Source of the DNA: Ramlibacter pinisoli
Lineage (GTDB): Bacteria > Pseudomonadota > Gammaproteobacteria > Burkholderiales > Burkholderiaceae_C
Direction of reading: 5' to 3'
Assembly (NCBI RefSeq): GCF_009758015.1
Contig: NZ_WSEL01000003.1
Location: forward strand, 186,001 to 250,000
Length of the DNA stretch: 64,000 bases
The notes beneath the pieces were generated by a model. That model searched no databases. It was not told where the DNA came from and saw only the letters and a list, made by a program, of their open reading frames with translations. The first letter of the stretch is position 1; each line of letters opens with the position of its first letter. The translations under genes were made by a program, and so were the position numbers. Below, piece by piece: positions 59,204 to 64,000 of the stretch.

Positions 59204-60256
59204 ATGATCCAGCGCCGCACCCTCCTGAAGACCTCCGCTGCAGCGGCCCTGGCCGCGCCCGCCCTGAGCGGCCTGGCGCAACAGGGCGTCACGCTCAAGT
59301 TCCACACCTTCATGGCCCCGCAGTCCAACGTCTGGTTGAACATGCACAAGGCCTGGATGGACAAGGTCGAGAAGGATTCGGGCAGCCGCATCAAGTTCGA
59401 GGCCTACCCCGCCATGCAGCTGGGCGGCACGCCGGTGCAGCTGTACGACCAGGCGCGCGACGGGGTGGTCGACATCATCTGGACCCTGCCCGGCAACACC
59501 GCCGGCCGCTTCCCGCGCGTGGAGGTGTTCGAACTGCCGTTCATGATGTCCAACGCCGAAGCCACGTCCAAGGCGTACTGGGAGTACGTGCAGACCATGG
59601 CCCCGGACGAATTCAAGGACACGCAGGTCATCGCCCTGCACGTCCATGGCCCGGGCGTCATCCACACCGCCGAGAAGGCGGTGAAGAACGTCGGCGACAT
59701 GCGCGGCCTGAAGATGCGCGCCCCCACCCGCCAGGTCACCAAGCTGATGGGCGCGCTGGGCGCCACCCCGGTGGGCATGCCGCTGCCGCAGATCCCCGAC
59801 GCGCTGTCCAAGGGCACCATCCAGGGCTGCGTCATCCCTTGGGAGGTGGTGCCGTCGGTGAAGGTGCACGAGCTCACCAAGTTCCACGCCGAATTCGATC
59901 CGGCGGGCGGCTCGCTCTACACCACGACGTTCGTCATGGCGATGAACAAGAACAAGTACAACGCGCTGCCGCCGGACCTGAAGAAGGTGATCGACGCCAA
60001 TTCGGGCCTGGCCACCTCCGCCTGGCTGGGCAAGGTGCAGCAGAACGGCGACGTGGCCGGCCGCAAGGCCGCTGCCGACCGCGGCAACAACATCTTCAAC
60101 GTCAGCGCCACGGAAGCGCAGGAGTTCCGCCGCCGCTCGCGCCAGATCGAGGTCGAGTGGGTCGAGGACATGAACAAGCGCGGCTTCGACGGCCGCAAGC
60201 TGCTGGAGACGGCCCGCTCGCTGATCGACAAGCACACCAAGGGCACCAAGGCCTGA
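59204..60256 (+). CDS. TRAP transporter substrate-binding protein (DctP type)
   Basis: This 350-residue periplasmic receptor has a Tat-type signal peptide (MIQRRTLLKTSAAAALAAPA, cleaved near LAQ). The DctP fold shows KFHTFMAPQSNVW, FPRVEVFELPFMM and the carboxylate-binding arginine in LKMRAPTRQVTKLMGALGA. ATG at 59204 was chosen over one four codons upstream, since it puts the twin arginines at positions 4-5. It is the third gene of the TRAP unit. Operon context suggests an aromatic carboxylate such as 3-hydroxybenzoate; no ligand can be proven. Confidence 0.92.
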   Translation: MIQRRTLLKTSAAAALAAPALSGLAQQGVTLKFHTFMAPQSNVWLNMHKAWMDKVEKDSGSRIKFEAYPAMQLGGTPVQLYDQARDGVVDIIWTLPGNTAGRFPRVEVFELPFMMSNAEATSKAYWEYVQTMAPDEFKDTQVIALHVHGPGVIHTAEKAVKNVGDMRGLKMRAPTRQVTKLMGALGATPVGMPLPQIPDALSKGTIQGCVIPWEVVPSVKVHELTKFHAEFDPAGGSLYTTTFVMAMNKNKYNALPPDLKKVIDANSGLATSAWLGKVQQNGDVAGRKAAADRGNNIFNVSATEAQEFRRRSRQIEVEWVEDMNKRGFDGRKLLETARSLIDKHTKGTKA

Positions 60257-60276
60257 GGGGCCCTTCCATCTGGCCG

Positions 60277-60299
60277 AGGGCTCCCCGGGTGGGAGCCCT
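60277..60299 (+). terminator. Hairpin after dctP
   Basis: AGGGCTCCC and GGGAGCCCT pair perfectly over 9 bp around a 5-nt loop, 20 bp after the dctP stop, followed by TGCTGTTT. It is a good intrinsic-terminator candidate closing the TRAP unit. Confidence 0.75.
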
Positions 60300-60318
60300 T
60301 GCTGTTTACACTCGGTCC

Positions 60319-60867
60319 ATGCCCTTTCGCACGCCGATCAAGCACTGCCGCAACTGCGGGAAGGACGTGGTCTACCGGGTCCCCGACGACGGCGACACGC
60401 GCGAGCGCGCGGTGTGCCCGGCCTGCGGGACCATCCACTACGAGAACCCCCTGAACGTGGTGGGCACCGTGCCCTACCTGGGCGACAAGGTGCTGCTGTG
60501 CAAGCGCAACATCGAACCGCGCTGGGGCAAGTGGACCTTGCCTGCGGGCTTCATGGAGCTCGGCGAGACCACGATCGAGGGAGCCGAGCGCGAAACCGAC
60601 GAGGAAGCCGGGGCCCAGGTCGAGATGGGCGGCCTGCTCACCGTCGTGAGCGTGCCCCTGGTCGGGCAGGTGCACCTGTTCTACCTGGCGCGCCTGCTGA
60701 GCGACCGGTTCGAACCGGGGCACGAGACGCTGGAAGCCCGCCTGTTCGGCGAAGACGAGATCCCGTGGGACGAGATCGCGTTCAAGACCGTGCGCGAGAC
60801 CTTGCTGCGCTACTTCGAGGATCGGCGCCGCGGCACGTTCGCGGTGCACAACCTCTCGGTCACCTAG
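60319..60867 (+). CDS. NUDIX hydrolase with N-terminal zinc ribbon
   Basis: This 182-residue protein opens with a zinc ribbon (CRNCGKDV and CPACGTIHYENP). A NUDIX domain follows, with the full Nudix box GFMELGETTIEGAERETDEE continuing AGA. Relatives hydrolyse NADH, FAD or other nucleoside diphosphate derivatives. The start lies 20 nt after the upstream hairpin, with no strong ribosome-binding site. Its TAG stop lies within a CTAG that also supplies the stop of the convergent kinase gene. Confidence 0.9.
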   Translation: MPFRTPIKHCRNCGKDVVYRVPDDGDTRERAVCPACGTIHYENPLNVVGTVPYLGDKVLLCKRNIEPRWGKWTLPAGFMELGETTIEGAERETDEEAGAQVEMGGLLTVVSVPLVGQVHLFYLARLLSDRFEPGHETLEARLFGEDEIPWDEIAFKTVRETLLRYFEDRRRGTFAVHNLSVT

Positions 60868-62812
60868 TCTGCTGGGCCCTCTCGGCCTCGACCTGGTGTT
60901 GCCGCTGCTCCTCGCGTAGCCGGACGCAGAACGGATAGGCGCCGTACTCCGGCTTGCCGCACTCCGTGTGCAGGCACAGTGGCTTGGCCAGGAAGGTGCG
61001 GTCCTTGCAGGTTTCCATCGGCGACGCCAGGCGGGCGGCGGCTGCCGTGGCCGTCGGCTTCTCCTCGCGCTGCGCGACGACGGGCTCGGTTCTGGCAGCC
61101 GATGCGGCCGATGCCGGAGCGCCGGCGGCCGCCGGCACCGTGGGCTTCTGGCCAGCCGGTTGGGAGGAAGCGGAGGCCTTGCGTGCGCTGGCCGACGCGG
61201 CCGGCCTGGCGGCCGAGGCGGCCGCCAGTGCAGCGGACGCGGTCAGTGCCGGCCTGGAAGTGCCGGCACTCGCGGCGGCCACCGCAACGGACGCCCCGGG
61301 CGCCGGCTGTGCCGATGCCGGTGCGGCAGCAACGATGCTGTCCTGCGAAGGGGCACCGGCCACCGGCGTGGCGGCGCCTGGCCGCAGGGCGAACCACCCC
61401 GCGGCGACCACCACGGTGGCCAGGCCGACGCCGGCAATTGCAGCCATCGGGACCTTCCTGCGCGCCACCAGCGGCACGGTCGGCTCCGGCGCCCGCCGCG
61501 CGGCAGGGGCCGGCGTGGCCGCACCGAGGGCCGGCGTCGCCGGCACCGGCGAAGGCGCGGCAGTCGGTGCTGTCGGCGTCGGCGCGGGCACTGCCACGGC
61601 GGGCGGCACGGTGCCGCGCGTGAAGGGAACCGTCGGATCGCGGGTGAGTTCGTCGTCCTGGGCGGCCGACGCCACTGGTGCCGTCGGCGAGCCGGTCAAG
61701 GTGCCGCCCGGTGGCCGCGTCGTGCCTTGCAGCATGGTCAGGTCGGGATCGGGCTCGGCGCCCAGCCGCAGCAGGCGTCGGCGCGCCAGGTCGGCATAGA
61801 TGCCTTGCGGGAAGCGGGCCAGGAAACCTTCGAGCTCCTTGGTGTCGACCGTGTCGCGCACCGACCGCCAGTACTCGAGTTCGAGTTCCTGGTTGATGCC
61901 GCCCGGCAGGCTGGGCAACGGCGCGATCGGAGCCGTCGTGGTGTGCAAGCCCGGCAACGTGCGGCCGGGCTGTGTGGCCAGCCCCACCACGGCGATGCCG
62001 AAAGCGGCCTGGAGCGCGGCGGAAAACTCCCCGGCCGTCTGGTAGCGCTCGTCACGGTTCTTGGCCAGTCCCCGCAGCAGGACCTCGTCGGCGCCGGGTG
62101 GCAGCGCTGGCTGGATCGACGAGGGCAAGGCCGGGGCCTGTCCGATGATCTGGTGGATGATGGTGAAGTCGTTGTCACCCTCGAACGGCCGCACGCCCGT
62201 GAGCAGCTGGTAGGCCACGACGCCGGCCGAGAACAGGTCGGCGCGGGTGTCGACCTTCAGCCCCTGCACCTGCTCGGGCGCCATGTACTTCAGCGTGCCG
62301 ATCATGCTGCCCTGGGTGCGCGTGGCCTCCCCCGAGATGCGGGCCACGCCGAAGTCGGTGAGCTTGACCCGGCCGTCTGCCTCGATCAGCAGGTTGGCCG
62401 GCTTGATGTCCCGGTGGACGACGCCCTGCCGGTGCGCGAAGTCGAGTGCCGCCAGCAGGTCGCAGGTGAGCTGGAGGGCCTGCTCGGGCGTGGGCTTCAG
62501 CCCGCGGTCCAGGTGGTGCTTGAGGTCTTCGCCCTGGATGAACTCCATGACCAGGAACGCGGTGTCGCCGTGCCGGTCGCTGTCGTAGACGGTGACGATG
62601 TTCGGGTGCTGCAACCGCGCGGCGGAACGGGCCTCGATGCGGAACCGGGCTTCGTACTCGGCGGCGGCGTCGGGCCCGAGGTCGTCGACCATGATGGTCT
62701 TGATGGCGACGCGGCGATCGAGATTCGGATCGCGGCCTTCGTACACAACGCCCATCGCCCCCTTGCCGAGGACACGGAGCAACTCGTAGCGACCCAGCTT
62801 CTTGTACTGCAC
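60864..62812 (-). CDS. Membrane-bound Ser/Thr protein kinase (PASTA-less, cysteine-rich tail)
   Basis: This 650-residue Hanks-type kinase has the P-loop LGKGAMGVV, K38 in VAIK, VVHRDIKPANLL, TDFGVARIS and YMAPEQVQG, all intact. A proline/alanine/threonine-rich linker leads to one membrane segment near 456-474 (MAAIAGVGLATVVVAAGWFA). An Ala/Ser/Pro-rich region of about 125 residues and a short tail with four cysteines follow (METCKDRTFL, PLCLHTECGKPEYG, PFCVRL). The start is GTG at 62812. It lies 18 nt after the cyclase-FHA gene, so the FHA domain is a likely phospho-partner. The cysteine tail should be periplasmic and may be a disulfide-held sensor. Confidence 0.92.
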
Positions 62813-62830
62813 TCGGAGGCGGCCCGTCGA

Positions 62831-63721
62831 TCAGGAGGTGACGCTGAACTCGATCTGCGGGGCGCTCTCGGCGTCGCGGTCGCAGCCGAGGATGATGGTG
62901 CCCCGGCCGACCAGGTAGCACTCGGAGCGGCGCAGCACGATGGGCGCGCCCTGCCCGCCCACGTAGACCCAGGTGCCGAAGCTGGACTGGTCGTTCAGGA
63001 TGAAGTGGCCGCCGCGCCATTCGACCGTGGCATGCAGCCGGGACACCCGGGCGTCGTTGACCGACAGCGCAGCGGTGGTGGCCCGCCCCACGGTGACGGG
63101 CGCGCCGCGCGGGCCCAACTGCAGGGTGCGGCCGGGCGCGGTGAGTTCGAGCTGGGCCTCGGCGGTGGGCCTGAACATCGAACTGCCCATCATCGTGGCG
63201 TCGACGTCCCGCTCGGGCAGCCATTGCACGCGGAACACCTCGGTGGCCTCGGACTTGCCGCGCAGGTACATGGGGCCGATGCTGCGCAGTTGCACCTGCT
63301 GCCCGGGCGCGAGCGCATCGCGCACGCGATGCGTGGCCAGGATCTGGTCGGCGCCGGCCAGGTCGGCCAGTCGGGCAGCGCAGTTGACAGCATCGCCGTA
63401 GCAGTCGCCCTGGATCTCGACCACCTCGCCCGACTCCACGCCCATCTGCATCTGCACCGGATTGCCGGTGCCGTCCGGGTAGACCGGCGTGTCCTTCAGG
63501 CGCTGGAGGATGCCGATGCAGGCCGCGATGGCATCGGATTCGCGGGGGAACGTGACGAAGAGGCCGTCGCCCAGAAGCTTGACGACCCGGCCGTTGTGCT
63601 GCTCGAAGCTGCGCGACAGGGCCGTGGTCAGCTGCGTCACGAAGCGGCCGGCCGTCTCGTCACCGAGCCGTTCGAAGATGCCGGTGCTTCCGACCAGGTC
63701 AGCAAATACCACGGTGGCCAT
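62831..63721 (-). CDS. Class III nucleotidyl cyclase domain fused to FHA domain
   Basis: This 296-residue protein joins a class III adenylate/guanylate cyclase homology domain (residues 1-180) to a C-terminal FHA domain. The cyclase keeps the two metal aspartates (D8 in VFADLVGSTG and D52 in KLLGDGLFVTF) and YGDAVNCAARLADLAG with the catalytic Asn and Arg. The FHA part has VTVGR, VSRLHATVEW and NDQSSFGTWV, the phosphothreonine-binding set. No membrane segment is present. ATG at 63721 was chosen, since upstream codons run into the tRNA. It precedes a Ser/Thr kinase gene in the same operon, suggesting phosphorylation-controlled cyclic nucleotide signalling. Confidence 0.88.
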   Translation of the reverse strand: MATVVFADLVGSTGIFERLGDETAGRFVTQLTTALSRSFEQHNGRVVKLLGDGLFVTFPRESDAIAACIGILQRLKDTPVYPDGTGNPVQMQMGVESGEVVEIQGDCYGDAVNCAARLADLAGADQILATHRVRDALAPGQQVQLRSIGPMYLRGKSEATEVFRVQWLPERDVDATMMGSSMFRPTAEAQLELTAPGRTLQLGPRGAPVTVGRATTAALSVNDARVSRLHATVEWRGGHFILNDQSSFGTWVYVGGQGAPIVLRRSECYLVGRGTIILGCDRDAESAPQIEFSVTS

Positions 63722-63808
63722 TCGGCGCGATTGTATGCGCCTGGCTGAGCTGGAACAAAGAAGCCGGCGCAACGTGAGTTGCGCCGGCTTGGCCCATGGC
63801 TGGATTGT

Positions 63809-63885
63809 TGGTCGGCGTGGCGGGATTCGAACTCGCGACCCCTTGCACCCCATGCAAGTGCGCTACCAGGCTGCGCTACACGCCG
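63809..63885 (-). tRNA. tRNA-Pro (anticodon GGG)
   Basis: This 77-nt cloverleaf has acceptor arms CGGCGTG and CACGCCG, discriminator A and an encoded CCA. The anticodon stem-loop is CTTGC-ATGGGGT-GCAAG with anticodon GGG, and the T arm contains GTTCGAATC. It lies 87 bp upstream of the cyclase gene on the same strand. Confidence 0.95.
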
Positions 63886-63908
63886 AGCCCACAATTATAG
63901 CCTGCAGA

Positions 63909-64000
63909 TCAGTGACTGGCCGACAGCAGTTCGCGAATCTCGAACAACTCGCGGCGCACGAGCAGCAGCTGCTCGGACATCTCGCTGGCCTCGGGGGACG
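63909..64000 (-). CDS. C-terminal end of an unidentified gene, cut by the right edge
   Basis: Only the last 30 codons are visible, ending SEQLLLVRRELFEIRELLSA-SH and TGA at 63909. The segment looks like an amphipathic helix. In many Burkholderiales a MerR-type regulator gene lies just upstream of tRNA-Pro, after ihfA, and such a leucine/arginine-rich helix would fit its dimerisation end. This is a guess from gene order. Confidence 0.5.
   Translation of the reverse strand, partial: SPEASEMSEQLLLVRRELFEIRELLSASH

Overview
The window is GC-rich (roughly two thirds G+C or more by eye) and reads as chromosomal DNA of a Burkholderiales bacterium, most likely a Comamonadaceae member of the Variovorax/Ramlibacter kind. 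Supporting signs are four orphan Bug/TctC-type solute receptors, a class I PHA operon with a PhaR-like operator, a propionyl-CoA carboxylase/methylmalonyl-CoA mutase cluster under a RamB/ScfR-type regulator, and a tandem array of the 27-bp repeat whose translation gives the familiar WIPAFAGMT peptide. No transposase, integrase, phage gene or CRISPR array was seen. The names are sequence-reading calls made without database searches.

Layout. 1-3.5 kb: a KorA-type 2-oxoacid oxidoreductase subunit (cut by the left edge) and its flavin/iron-sulfur partner. 3.7-5.8 kb: a D-cysteine desulfhydrase-like enzyme divergent from a Bug receptor. 5.8-14.2 kb (minus): mutase, repeat array, meaB, pccB, pccA, a PhoD-like phosphatase and a VOC protein that could be the epimerase; the regulator at 14.3 kb is divergent and a perfect 16-bp inverted repeat lies between. 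15.8-19.9 kb: LysR, CoA-transferase, Bug receptor, HMG-CoA-lyase-like enzyme. 20-22.7 kb: UspA, another Bug receptor, an exported amidohydrolase. 22.7-28.7 kb (minus): an aromatic-acyl-CoA operon led by a fused 2-aminobenzoyl-CoA (or salicylyl-CoA) monooxygenase/reductase, followed by enoyl-CoA hydratase, acyl-CoA dehydrogenase, RidA and glutaryl-CoA dehydrogenase.

28.8-33.7 kb: dusA, then an ABC importer with an isochorismatase-type amidase. 33.7-41.3 kb: GntR, fused HyuA-HyuB, UbiD and UbiX, all overlapping by 4 nt, divergent from a Bug receptor. This is the best candidate for an undescribed pathway. 41.5-45.8 kb: a small conserved protein and phaC-phaA-phaB. 46-51.5 kb: pgeF, a zeta-class GST isomerase and GntR on the minus strand, divergent from Rieske oxygenase, glutamine-synthetase-like ligase and [2Fe-2S] ferredoxin. 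This second unusual combination suggests gamma-glutamylation before oxygenation. 51.5-60.3 kb: OmpA-like lipoprotein, MarR, then a gentisate pathway (3-hydroxybenzoate 6-hydroxylase, an unassigned flavoprotein, gentisate dioxygenase, fumarylpyruvate hydrolase) followed by a TRAP transporter. 60.3-64 kb: NUDIX hydrolase, Ser/Thr kinase, a cyclase-FHA protein, tRNA-Pro(GGG) and the end of one more gene.

Together the genes describe a scavenger of organic acids and aromatic compounds: many uptake receptors feed CoA-activated or oxygenase-based ring cleavage, the products enter acetyl-CoA and propionyl-CoA metabolism, and surplus carbon can be stored as polyhydroxyalkanoate.
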